Assembly: GCF_023006505.1 (NCBI RefSeq)
Contig: NZ_JALBGV010000016.1
Span: forward strand, 27,546-91,545
DNA length: 64,000 nt
Reading direction: 5' to 3'
From: Neorhizobium sp. SHOUNA12A
GTDB taxonomy: Bacteria > Pseudomonadota > Alphaproteobacteria > Rhizobiales > Rhizobiaceae
Shown: piece by piece, positions 1 through 7,638 of the stretch
Layout: the number at the start of each line of letters is the position of its first letter
How positions within the stretch are numbered: position 1 is the first letter of the stretch
Program-made: the position numbers and the translations under genes
Notes under the pieces: generated by a model
The model's database searches: none
The model's input: only the letters and a program-made list of their open reading frames with translations
Told to the model about the DNA's origin: nothing

Positions 1-199
1 TGACAGTGATATGCCCGATCAATGACAGGCTCACCGGCGATGCACAATCGACGCGTTACGCGCGAGTTGTTTCTGCTAGAGCGGATCCTGGTTTCGAGAC
101 GCCTTGGCCGCACGCAAGATTACGGCCTGTATTCCATCTCGGGCAAGCGGAAAGGTTGTCATCCCGCACGATCCGGCTTTGATTTAACGAGTCTTGAGC

Positions 200-704
200 C
201 TAGATCGTAGGGAGCATCCCGCCATCCAGTCGAATATTTGATCCTGTGATGTAGGCTGCTCGTGGACTGACAAGGAAAGCGATGGCATCCGCGATCTCTT
301 GCAACGTTCCCACCCGGTTCACCGGCACCTGCGCAAACAGTGGCAACACGACCTTCTCGACGTCCCGCCAAGGTGCGTCGGCGGCGACACCGTGCTTGAC
401 CGCGACCTCGCGAAACTTCATGTCAAGCTTCGCGCTGTGGATCGTGCCCGGAGAGATAGCGTTCACTGTCACCCCTTCGCCGGCGACGGCCTTCGCCATC
501 GATGCGGTCATCGCAAGCATTGCGGCCTTGGCGGCGGAATAATCTGGATTGACAGGAGGAGGCATCAGGCCCGCGAGGCTCGATATATTGATGACCCGGC
601 CCCATTTTGCCAATCGCATGCCCGGTAGCACTGCGTTGGTAACCCGCAGGGCAGCAATCACGTTGCGGTCGTAGGTCGACCTTGCCATTCAGCTGTAAAT
701 CCAT
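200..704 (-). pseudogene. SDR oxidoreductase remnant with internal deletion
   Basis: Remnant of a short-chain dehydrogenase/reductase on the minus strand. A typical SDR start (MDLQLNGKV) lies at 704, but the frame is lost within about ten residues. Reading resumes in another frame from about 688 with the second half: a helix with NVIAALRVTNAVLPG, the strand VINISS, the YSAAK catalytic motif and the C-terminal GSNIRLDGGM. The glycine-rich TGxxxGxG cofactor loop and roughly 80-90 residues are missing, so about 160 residues remain of the usual 250. It is divergent from an equally damaged HxlR regulator, a common regulator-target pairing. An active enzyme is unlikely. Confidence 0.75.
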
Positions 705-722
705 GATCCAATCACCTATCTT

Positions 723-1019
723 TTGTCGGACCAGATAGGAGGCTGCGTGGGAGCTACAAGAACGTACCAAAAGGTGCCTGTTCCATTAGATGCCCGATCC
801 GTATGCCTGGGTCCGGATGGGGCGGTCGCTCATGTCACACGCACGCTTCACATGATTAGCGGGCGTTGGAAGATGCCGATCCTGTTTCGCCTTTATGCCG
901 ATTCAACGATGCGAAGCTCCCAGTTGCTTCGCGAAATAGAGGGCATTTCCCAAAAAATGCTGACGCAACATCTGCGAGAGTTGGAGCAGGAAGGGTTGAT
1001 CGACAGGAGAGATTTCGGT
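723..1019 (+). pseudogene. Truncated HxlR-family regulator
   Basis: N-terminal part of an HxlR-type winged-helix repressor. The recognisable core runs from about residue 40 (MISGRWKMPILFRLY) through SQLLREIEGISQKMLTQHL and ELEQEGLIDRRDF, covering the helix-turn-helix. HxlR proteins normally continue into a wing of PPrVEYsLT type, and this is absent: homology stops near position 1019, and the open frame then runs into unrelated sequence and the tail of an SDR. The apparent start is a TTG at 723, which is uncertain. The whole frame 723-1460 is best read as an accidental chimera of two gene fragments. Confidence 0.7.
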
Positions 1020-1163
1020 TGTCATCCCATTGGTAGCTTTCGAATCGCGAGCGGAAGCTCCGACGTGGACGATCGAAAACCGCGGACGATAGGCGTCGCG
1101 CAGGCTCTCATCCGCGGACAATCCGTTATTTGCGGTGCCCGGGAAGCAAATCACGCTAGCTGC

Positions 1164-1460
1164 CCCGGCTCCTTCCGGACAGACTGGGCGGGGCGCTCCA
1201 TGGTTCGCACAGAGCGGTCCATTGCAGATTACGACAGCCTTTTTGATCCGATCCGCGAGGCCCGACAGGCCGTGAGCGGCAAGCAGCTCGGCGACCCGGA
1301 TAAATTGGCAGTTGCTGTCTTGACCCCGGTCGGATCCGATAATCCCCCGCCGCAACTTCTCCTGAGCAGTGATGCCTACAAGCACGTGTCGGCCAGGATA
1401 GAGCGCCTTCAGCAGGAAATCGACGCTTGGAAATCCATGACCCTCTCGACCGACGGCTGA
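1164..1460 (+). pseudogene. C-terminal fragment of a second SDR oxidoreductase
   Basis: The last ~98 residues of this frame match the C-terminal third of classical SDR oxidoreductases. They begin at PGSFRTDW (the usual EPGxFRTD turn), then RSIADYD, QLGDPDKLAVAVL and the ending EIDAWKSMTLSTDG. The Rossmann core and YxxxK motif are missing. About 145 bases between this fragment and the HxlR remnant (1020-1163) match neither family. The DNA junction keeps the frame open, so an automated call might report one 245-residue protein. I judge it non-functional. Confidence 0.65.
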
Positions 1461-1497
1461 CAAACAATGTGATCGCGTTAAGCTATTGACGCTCTGC

Positions 1498-1511
1498 CTA
1501 CTAGAAGGTAG
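1498..1511. promoter_or_regulatory. Probable TetR operator, copy 1
   Basis: The 14-mer CTACTAGAAGGTAG lies 8 bases before the start codon of the TetR gene, next to its ribosome-binding site. The reverse complement of the copy at 2159-2172 is CTACTAGTTGGTAG, differing at only two central bases. A paired motif before a TetR gene and before the next gene suggests autorepression and joint control. Confidence 0.6.
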
Positions 1512-1519
1512 AAGGAGAT

Positions 1520-2110
1520 ATGAGCGATCTTTCTACGACCTCCGATGAAATCCTGGCCTCCGCGCGAACCTTGATCATGAGCGGCGGCTATAATGGCTTC
1601 AGCTATGCTGATATTGCCGAGGTTGTCGGCATCCGCAAGGCCAGCATCCACCACCATTTCCCCAGCAAGGTCGACCTGGTGCGAGAACTGGTCAAGCAAT
1701 ACCGCGAAGTTGGCGTGGCAGGGGTGGCAATTCTTGAGCAAAACGTTTCGAACCCGCTTGATATCCTGAGGGCTTATGCAGGTCATTGGGCCAAGTGCAT
1801 CGAAGATTCGAGCAGGCCTTTTTGCGTATGCGCTCTGCTTGCCAGCGAGCTGCCATCGCTGCCACCAGAGGTCGCGAAAGAGGTCACGGCATTCTTTCGT
1901 TTCATCTCTTCATGGCTGACCTCAGTTATGGAGCGCGGCGCGGAGGAAAAGACGCTCAACCTTTCGAGCGAGCCCGGCGTCGAAGCCGAGGCATTCCTGG
2001 CAACTGTTTACGGCGCGATGCTTTCTGCCCGCGCTTACGGCAACGGGGAGGTATTCGCCACCATACTGGCTCCCACTCTCAACCGGCTGTCGCCCGTCGC
2101 CACTCACTAA
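1520..2110 (+). CDS. TetR/AcrR-family transcriptional regulator
   Basis: A 196-residue TetR-type repressor. Residues 8-55 form the DNA-binding domain (DEILASARTLIMSGGYNGFSYADIAEVVGIRKASIHHHF), where helix 3 and the SIHHHFPSK signature are clear. The remainder is the helical ligand-binding and dimerisation domain, with a CVCALLASELPSLP segment seen in one TetR subgroup. The start is supported by GAAGGAG six bases upstream. The operator-like palindromes at 1498 and 2159 predict control of itself and of the exported protein that follows. The ligand is unknown. Confidence 0.9.
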   Translation: MSDLSTTSDEILASARTLIMSGGYNGFSYADIAEVVGIRKASIHHHFPSKVDLVRELVKQYREVGVAGVAILEQNVSNPLDILRAYAGHWAKCIEDSSRPFCVCALLASELPSLPPEVAKEVTAFFRFISSWLTSVMERGAEEKTLNLSSEPGVEAEAFLATVYGAMLSARAYGNGEVFATILAPTLNRLSPVATH

Positions 2111-2158
2111 TCCTGCGGGCGGCCTTGGCTTCCTCAGGTAAAACTGCGCCATCATCAA

Positions 2159-2172
2159 CTACCAACTAGTAG
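2159..2172. promoter_or_regulatory. Probable TetR operator, copy 2
   Basis: CTACCAACTAGTAG lies 10 bases before the start of the exported-protein gene. Its reverse complement matches the element before the TetR gene at 12 of 14 positions. A second copy in a 72-base intergenic gap argues for a real binding site. Confidence 0.6.
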
Positions 2173-2182
2173 GAAGAGTGAA

Positions 2183-2812
2183 ATGATGAAGAACCACCTC
2201 CCCACCATTGCCCTGGTGCTGTCAAGTCTCTCGTCCGTGGCAATCCTCGTAACGCCCGCCCATGCGGAAGATAAGAAGGCCGCTCAGATCCATGTTCGCG
2301 GCAGCATCGTCAACTTTGGCGGATCCACTCTGAAGGTGAAGACGCGTGAAGGTGAGACGGTCGACGTCGCCATTGCTGCAGACCGGAAAGTTGCGAGCGT
2401 CGCGAACGCCAAAGTCACAGACATCGAGCCAGGCGACTTCGTCGGCATCGCATCCATGCCAAAAGACGGCGGTGGTGATGGTGCGCTTGAAGTCCTCATC
2501 TTCCCGCCGGCCATGAAAGGCGCCGGCGAGGGTAGCTACGGTTGGGATCTTAAACCCGATAGCAGTATGACCAACGCGACCGTCGCGGATGCCGTTAAAG
2601 GCGTCGATGGCCGGACGGTGACCGTGACCTATCATGGCAAGGAAAAGAAGATTGCCATCCCGGACGGCACACCTGTCGTGACCATCGCTCCAGCCACCAA
2701 TGACGATCTAGTTCCCGGTGCCGTCGTCTTCATTGCCGCCGAGAAAGGTACAACCGGCACGATCGCGCATCAGGTGATCGTCGGTAAGAATGGCGTGGTT
2801 CCCCCAATGTAA
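2183..2812 (+). CDS. Exported protein of unknown function (DUF5666-like repeats)
   Basis: A 209-residue protein with a clear Sec signal peptide (MMKNHLPTIALVLSSL through TPAHA, cleavage near residue 28). The mature part looks like two beta-rich modules of about 80 residues. Each has a short strand pattern ending in a D-x-x-P-G-(D/A)-x-V-x-I element (DIEPGDFVGIAS and DDLVPGAVVFIAAE), which resembles DUF5666-type or OB-like periplasmic proteins. No catalytic motif is visible. It follows the TetR gene, has its own copy of the predicted operator, and starts after an AGGAAGAG ribosome-binding site. ATG at 2186 is an alternative start. Confidence 0.75.
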   Translation: MMKNHLPTIALVLSSLSSVAILVTPAHAEDKKAAQIHVRGSIVNFGGSTLKVKTREGETVDVAIAADRKVASVANAKVTDIEPGDFVGIASMPKDGGGDGALEVLIFPPAMKGAGEGSYGWDLKPDSSMTNATVADAVKGVDGRTVTVTYHGKEKKIAIPDGTPVVTIAPATNDDLVPGAVVFIAAEKGTTGTIAHQVIVGKNGVVPPM

Positions 2813-3203
2813 ACCACGTCGCCGTCGCTGGCTGGATCGGCCGCCATACCGGTTCGGCCGGCGACAACACACAAATGCTGCTTAATCTGCACCCGACGCG
2901 ACCGACGAAGGGACGTCGTCATGAACGAGACCGCCACCAACGATAACGTTCGATATCCTCGGACAGTATTTATCTGCCGCCACTGTTCTTCGTTCAGCCG
3001 AACAACTGACCATGAAGGCGGGAGCATGAGGAACCCAGTTCCATGCATAAATCTCCCGGACGGTTTTCAGGCGAGAGCGAGCGGATCGGGCAAGGCAATC
3101 GGGGAGACAAGACACCCTTCGGAAAGCACGTCGTCTACGTGTGATTTCCAACATGCTTGAAAACAGAAGAACAACTCAATCAAACCAGAATTAGGATTTC
3201 ACT
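2813..3203. other. Intergenic region, no gene recognised
   Basis: About 390 bases without a convincing gene. Short open frames occur on both strands, but their compositions do not resemble proteins and they have no good ribosome-binding sites. No strong hairpin with a T-run was seen after the exported-protein gene. The last 60 bases should hold the promoter of the membrane-protein gene at 3204. Confidence 0.5.
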
Positions 3204-3779
3204 ATGACAAACTACCAAACGGACATCGCCGAAAACGGCGGGCATTACTGGCTGAAGCGGTACTACTTTGCGCGAGCGGCGTTTTCCATAATCTGGGTCG
3301 CAGCAGCGCTGACGGCCGGCCGCCAGTCTTTTACTATCGCGGCCATTCTGCTGATTATCTACCCCGCCTGGGATGCGGCCGCCAATTACGTCGATGCCGG
3401 ACGAAACGGCGGCCTGGCGAACAACCGGAGCCAGGCGATAAACGTTGCGGTCAGTTTGGTTATGACCGTTGCAGTCATTGTCGCGCTCACAATGAGCATG
3501 AACTGGGTCCTTGGCGGCTTTGGTCTGTGGGCAATCTTTTCCGGCCTGTCACAGCTTGCCACAGCGGTTCGGCGCTGGAAGACGAGCAGTGGGCAGTGGG
3601 CAATGATCCTGAGTGGCGGCCAGTCGGCAATAGCAGGCGCGTTCTTCATCGCCCAAGCGCTGAAGCCCGTTGAGCCTTCAATTGCCAATGTTGCCGGCTA
3701 TGCTGGTCTCGGTGCTTTCTATTTTCTTGTCTCGGCGGTTTGGCTCACAGTCAGCCAAATGCGGCAGAAGACTGCTTGA
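3204..3779 (+). CDS. DUF308-like multi-pass membrane protein
   Basis: A 191-residue inner-membrane protein with about six hydrophobic segments: approximately residues 25-40, 45-60, 80-100, 104-120, 134-152 and 163-182. The spacing and small-residue-rich helices resemble the DUF308/HdeD-like family, whose function is unclear. A short N-terminal soluble part (MTNYQTDIAENGGHYWLKR) precedes the first helix. Its immediate right neighbour is a broken SDR gene. The family assignment is from composition and topology only. Confidence 0.7.
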   Translation: MTNYQTDIAENGGHYWLKRYYFARAAFSIIWVAAALTAGRQSFTIAAILLIIYPAWDAAANYVDAGRNGGLANNRSQAINVAVSLVMTVAVIVALTMSMNWVLGGFGLWAIFSGLSQLATAVRRWKTSSGQWAMILSGGQSAIAGAFFIAQALKPVEPSIANVAGYAGLGAFYFLVSAVWLTVSQMRQKTA

Positions 3780-3858
3780 CGAAGTTTTCTCTCTGATTCA
3801 TCGGGCGGGAATTTTTGAAAGCTGTCGGAGTCCCGTAAACCATCAAGGTCGAGCTCGA

Positions 3859-4242
3859 GATGTTGTCGTAACCGGGGGATCGACCGGAATCGGTTTCTCC
3901 ATTGCTCAAACAGCGGCATGGAGGGGCTAAGTCTTTACAATGCTTCGAAAGCCGCTGTCAGGTGCGTTCGCACGAACTTGGGCCAACGATCTTCGCGGTC
4001 AGAAAATCCGCGTCAACGCGCTCAGCCCGGGCTTCACGCTCACCCCTCTCATGGAAAACGGCCTCCATATGGGGCAGGCCGAGATCGAAGCCCTAAAAGA
4101 CTTTGCGGCTCGCGAAGTTCCGCTCGGCTATATGGCGGAGCCGGTCGAGATCGCGACCGCCGCCCTGTTCCTCGCGTCGCAGGACGCCAAGTATGTCAAC
4201 GGTATTGAACTTACCGTCGATGGGGGATTGTCGCAAATCTGA
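3859..4242 (+). pseudogene. Third SDR oxidoreductase remnant
   Basis: An SDR gene broken by deletion and frameshift. From 3859 one frame reads DVVVTGGSTGIGFSIAQ, a textbook TGxxxGxG cofactor loop, and ends at 3930. A second frame around 3918-3955 reads GLSLYNASKAAVR (the YxxxK active site). A third from 3940 continues with TWANDLRGQKIRVNALSPGFTLTP to a normal C-terminus (YVNGIELTVDGGLSQI). About 120 residues between the cofactor loop and the catalytic tyrosine are gone. The pieces are clearly homologous to one gene, but no single frame encodes an enzyme. Confidence 0.8.
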
Positions 4243-4583
4243 AGATCGGGAAATCTTGGCGGTCCGAATGCGAACCGCCATGCACGAGGGACACGATTCC
4301 AGCTCGGCAGAACTCTCACAAAACGCGATTGTTAAGTCTCTGATTTAGAGACAGATAGACAACGGGTTCGCCGGTTCAAATCCTATCGAGGCGGTAGATA
4401 ATGCTACGCTGCGATTTCGGGAACGTGCCGCTCAACCAATCGCAGGAATCGTTGGTTATGAGCCCACGCAACCAAATCCAAAACTATCATCAACAAGCTC
4501 TCCTAACCAGGAGGGCTTGTTGCGTTCCGGGCCTTGCCCAGTTTAACTAACCGAGTCCGCCATAAGAGCGCTGAGCCGGGAGT
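4243..4583. other. Intergenic region with a long hairpin
   Basis: No gene was recognised. At 4491-4522 there is a 14-bp inverted repeat with a 4-base loop (CAACAAGCTCTCCT, AACC, AGGAGGGCTTGTTG; one G-T pair), a very stable hairpin without a clear T-run. A tRNA-like T-loop sequence (GGTTCAAATCC) occurs near 4373-4383, but its stem does not pair. Confidence 0.5.
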
Positions 4584-4597
4584 TTGATGCGCATCAA
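4584..4597. promoter_or_regulatory. FNR/FixK-type box upstream of the copper genes
   Basis: TTGATGCGCATCAA matches the FNR/FixK consensus TTGATnnnnATCAA exactly. Its centre is about 111 bases before the GTG start of the DUF2946 gene at 4702. It predicts low-oxygen activation of the copper-handling genes by an FnrN/FixK-type regulator. Confidence 0.75.
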
Positions 4598-4701
4598 AGA
4601 ACGCTGTGGCGGAAGGGCGCATAGACAGATGTCACCGTGCCGTGCCAATAACGGATGTCCAAATCGGACATCCGTGGCTTGCCGCAACTGATGAGGGGAC
4701 C

Positions 4702-5088
4702 GTGAAGAACCGCAAAGCAGCTGCCTGGGGTGTTGTGTTCGCGTCGATCGCGGCCTACGCGCTCGTCGTGCAGATGCTGCTTGGGTCCTTCCTTCTCGGT
4801 TCGGCGGTCGCAGCTCCCGTCCTCGATGACTTTGGAAACCCGCTTTGCATTACCCATGCCGGCGGTAGCGGCCAATCGGATCACAAGGACGGCTCAAAAC
4901 TGCCCGAGTGCTGCACGCAGGCATGCAGCGTTCTCGCTCCAGCGCTCGCGCCGCAATTCTCCGACAATTTTCTGAACAACCGGCTGGAGGCCACCTCCAA
5001 ACTGCTTCCAATCGAAGCGGATACAGGTCCCTTCGAACGCCCCGAGACCTCTCCCGGGAATCCCCGCGCGCCGCCTCAGGCGGCCTGA
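4702..5088 (+). CDS. DUF2946-like copper-associated protein
   Basis: A protein of about 128 residues with one N-terminal hydrophobic segment (GVVFASIAAYALVVQMLLGSFLLGSAVAAP) that acts as a signal or anchor. A short Cys/His-rich periplasmic part follows (CITHAGG, LPECCTQACS). This layout resembles DUF2946 proteins, which often accompany copper genes. I chose the GTG at 4702 because ATGAGGGGACC precedes it and the hydrophobic segment then falls near the N-terminus; an in-frame start further upstream adds an unlikely leader. Downstream are YcnI-like and CopCD genes. The FNR-type box at 4584 suggests anaerobic expression. Confidence 0.7.
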   Translation: MKNRKAAAWGVVFASIAAYALVVQMLLGSFLLGSAVAAPVLDDFGNPLCITHAGGSGQSDHKDGSKLPECCTQACSVLAPALAPQFSDNFLNNRLEATSKLLPIEADTGPFERPETSPGNPRAPPQAA

Positions 5089-5393
5089 AGGCTTGTCGTG
5101 CAAAACGAACGCCGTCTTGCAACACGACATGCGGAACAAAGACTTAAGCGTGACGCGCGACATTGAGATCGCGGGCCGCTGTAAGTCGGGCAATCCTGCG
5201 ATCTCCTGAGTTCACACCTGGCCAAACGGCAACGAAGCGGCGGAAGCCGCGTGTCGCGCCCTCGCGGCCGGCCGGCCCGGAACACGGATAGGACCGCCCT
5301 TTCAAGCCATCAGCCATACCGGCCGGCGCCCTCGTGGCTGCCAGTCGCCCGAAAATCAGGCCGCCCAACGCGCGGCCAAGCATGGAGAGTTAC
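5089..5393. other. Intergenic region, nothing recognised
   Basis: About 305 GC-rich bases separate the DUF2946 gene from the YcnI-like gene. No conserved frame, strong hairpin with a T-run or regulatory palindrome was identified. The downstream gene may have its own promoter here or be read through from the FNR-type promoter. Confidence 0.4.
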
Positions 5394-5936
5394 ATGTTGA
5401 AGGCAATCACGTTGAAGACAATCATCACAACCACCGCCATCCTCGTGTTCGGCAGCACCGCCGCCCTGGCGCATGTCACCCTGGAAGGAAAAGACGCTCC
5501 CGTCGGCTCGACCTATAAGGCGGTGCTGCGCGTGCCGCATGGCTGCGAAGGCAAGCCCACGAACACCGTGCGGGTCCAGATTCCGGAGGGGTTCTACGGC
5601 GTCAAGCCGCAGCCGAAGGCGGGCTGGACGCTCGACAAGGTCAAGGGAGCTTATGCCAAGGCTTACGACAATCACGGCTCTCCCGTCACCGAAGGGGTGA
5701 AGGAAGTGGTCTGGAGCGGCGGCAACCTCGGCGACGACGAGTATGATGAATTCGTTCTGCGTGGCACGATTGCGGCCGACCTGAAAGCCGGCGACATGCT
5801 CTATTTCCCGGTGATCCAGGAATGCCCGGAAGGTCTCAAGGAACGCTGGATCGAAGTGCCGGCTGCAGGCCAGAAGGCGTCGGACCTCGAACTTCCGGCC
5901 CCGGGCGTCAAGCTTCTTCAGAAGACGGGCAATTAA
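5394..5936 (+). CDS. YcnI-like (DUF1775) periplasmic copper-binding protein
   Basis: A 180-residue exported protein with a signal peptide ending TAALA. The mature protein starts HVTLEG, so it exposes an N-terminal histidine as expected for the copper site of YcnI/DUF1775 proteins. The family pattern is clear: YKAVLRVPHGCEGKPTNTVRVQIPEG, then a WSGG segment and FPVIQECPEG. The start at 5394 is favoured by the GGAGAG just upstream; an ATG at 5382 is also possible. It is followed 30 bases later by the CopC-CopD fusion, a usual pairing in copper trafficking. Copper binding is inferred from family. Confidence 0.9.
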   Translation: MLKAITLKTIITTTAILVFGSTAALAHVTLEGKDAPVGSTYKAVLRVPHGCEGKPTNTVRVQIPEGFYGVKPQPKAGWTLDKVKGAYAKAYDNHGSPVTEGVKEVVWSGGNLGDDEYDEFVLRGTIAADLKAGDMLYFPVIQECPEGLKERWIEVPAAGQKASDLELPAPGVKLLQKTGN

Positions 5937-5966
5937 CGACCCATCCACCCGGGAGCATGAAGGCCG

Positions 5967-7583
5967 ATGACGCCGCTTTGCCACAAGGCACTTTCACTGA
6001 CCGGTACTCTGCAGCGGTTCGTGTTTGCGATCTTGCTGTGGTCGGTCATGACGGCGGCGGCATCCGCCCATGCATCCCTCAATACGACCGAGCCGCGCGA
6101 TGGCTCGGTCGTGTCCACGGCCCCGCGTGTAATCGCTCTGACATTCAGCGAGCCTGTCTCGCCGACCAGCCTCAAGCTCACGCGGCCGGATGGCAGTATC
6201 GCCCCTCTGAAAAACTTCGTGCTGAAGGACAAGGCGGTCGAGATCACGCCGCCCGGAGACCTCAAGGACGGCAGTTATCTCCTTTCCTGGCGGGTTGTTT
6301 CGGAAGATGGTCACCCGATCGGCGGCTCGGTCGTCTTCTCGATCGGGCGATCGAACGCCGACGTCCGGGGCACTGCGGCCGATATCGACTGGCCGGTTCG
6401 CGCTGGCCTCTGGATCGGCAAGCTGGCGCTTTATGTCGGTCTCCTCTTCGGGGTCGGCGGCGCGTTTGCCATCCACTGGTTCGCGGACGGTTCCCGCAAT
6501 GCGCTGAGGCAGGTGCTTGCAACCCTCTGCATCGGTTTTGCGGGTGCCTTGCTTTCAGCCGGCTTTCAGGGGCTGGATACGGTGGGCGAGCCGATCTCAC
6601 GGCTCGTCGCGCCGGCTGTCTGGAAGGCGGGAATGGCTACGAGTTTCGGACCGACGGTCATTTTTGCGATCGCGGCCCTGGCGCTTGCGGGGCTCGCTCT
6701 GGCCAGCGGCCGGGGCAGGGATGCCCGCTGGATATCGATATCCGCCGTCATAACCGCGGCATTTTCCCTCTGCCTCAGCGGGCACGCGAGTGCTGCAGAT
6801 CCGCAATGGCTGATGCGCCCGGCCGTTTTCCTGCATGTCGCGGCTATAGCTATCTGGGCCGGCGCGCTGCTGCCGCTCCTGGCCGAGTTCGGACAAGACA
6901 AAGAAGCGGGCGGCGCGGCACTGCACCGCTTCTCGGTCTTCATACCATGGGCCGTCCTGGTCCTTGCCGTGGCCGGAGGCGTGCTCGCCGTCGTCCAGAT
7001 CCGCACTCCGGCTGGGCTGGTCACGACGGCGTATGGGATCGTATTCCTCGTCAAGCTCGGGCTGCTCGCCCTGCTGTTTGCCCTGGCAGCCATCAACCGG
7101 TGGAAACTCACCTCCGGTTCGAAAAAGGGGGAGCCTGCGGCGATCCGCCAGCTCGTTCGTTCGATCGCCGCGGAGACCGTCATCCTGCTCCTCATTTTCG
7201 CGGTGGCTGCGACATGGCGGTTCACTCCGCCCCCGCGCACCTTGCTTGCCGAAGTCCAAAGGACTGCCGCGGTTCACCTGGAGACCAGCAAGGCGGTGGC
7301 TGACGTCAAGATCACGCCGGATCGGGTCGGGCAATTGGCGATCTCCGCAGTCATCGCCAAAAGCGACCGGTCGCTGCTCGATCCTCAGGAGGTGGCGGTC
7401 GTGCTCTCTAACCCCGGGGCCGGGATCGAGCCGATAAGGCGGAAGGCCGAGAAAGGCAAGGACAGCTGGACAGTGCCCGATATCGTGCTTCCCATTCCCG
7501 GGCGGTGGCGACTTCGCCTTGACGTGATCATCAGCGATTTCGAGATCACCAGGATGGAAGGCGAGATCGAAATCGCACCTTGA
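5967..7583 (+). CDS. CopC-CopD fusion copper transport protein
   Basis: A 538-residue protein combining a periplasmic CopC domain with a CopD membrane domain, as in YcnJ. After a signal peptide ending ASA, the mature protein begins HASLNTTEPRDGS with the N-terminal copper-ligand histidine. The CopC fold continues to DGHPIGGSVVFSIG (about residue 125), which carries the second conserved histidine. About eight membrane helices follow between residues 147 and 420, then a C-terminal periplasmic domain. It probably moves copper across the inner membrane. Position beside the denitrification genes suggests a role in supplying NirK, which is inference. Confidence 0.9.
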   Translation: MTPLCHKALSLTGTLQRFVFAILLWSVMTAAASAHASLNTTEPRDGSVVSTAPRVIALTFSEPVSPTSLKLTRPDGSIAPLKNFVLKDKAVEITPPGDLKDGSYLLSWRVVSEDGHPIGGSVVFSIGRSNADVRGTAADIDWPVRAGLWIGKLALYVGLLFGVGGAFAIHWFADGSRNALRQVLATLCIGFAGALLSAGFQGLDTVGEPISRLVAPAVWKAGMATSFGPTVIFAIAALALAGLALASGRGRDARWISISAVITAAFSLCLSGHASAADPQWLMRPAVFLHVAAIAIWAGALLPLLAEFGQDKEAGGAALHRFSVFIPWAVLVLAVAGGVLAVVQIRTPAGLVTTAYGIVFLVKLGLLALLFALAAINRWKLTSGSKKGEPAAIRQLVRSIAAETVILLLIFAVAATWRFTPPPRTLLAEVQRTAAVHLETSKAVADVKITPDRVGQLAISAVIAKSDRSLLDPQEVAVVLSNPGAGIEPIRRKAEKGKDSWTVPDIVLPIPGRWRLRLDVIISDFEITRMEGEIEIAP

Positions 7584-7596
7584 CCCGACGCCAGCC

Positions 7597-7622
7597 GGAC
7601 GCTCCTCCAGGGCGGAGCGTCC
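7597..7622. terminator. Hairpin between convergent genes
   Basis: GGACGCTC and GAGCGTCC form a perfect 8-bp stem around a 10-base loop between the ends of the convergent copCD and nnrS genes. There is no strong T-run, so it is a plausible but unproven bidirectional terminator. Confidence 0.5.
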
Positions 7623-7638
7623 GTAAGCCAACATTCCT

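Noticed and set aside
903..1463. Minus-strand frame opposite the HxlR-SDR chimera, with a segment CFPGTANNGLSADESL
   Set aside because: A short stretch looked protein-like, but I could not connect it to a family, and most of the frame is the antisense of recognised HxlR and SDR fragments.
2921..3160. Possible 79-codon gene in the intergenic gap
   Set aside because: No conserved motif, hydrophobic segment or good ribosome-binding site. Residue usage resembles random high-GC sequence.
4355..4390. tRNA-like T-loop sequence GGTTCAAATCC
   Set aside because: The T-stem does not pair beyond two bases, and no anticodon arm, D arm or acceptor stem could be fitted upstream. At most it is a tRNA gene scar.
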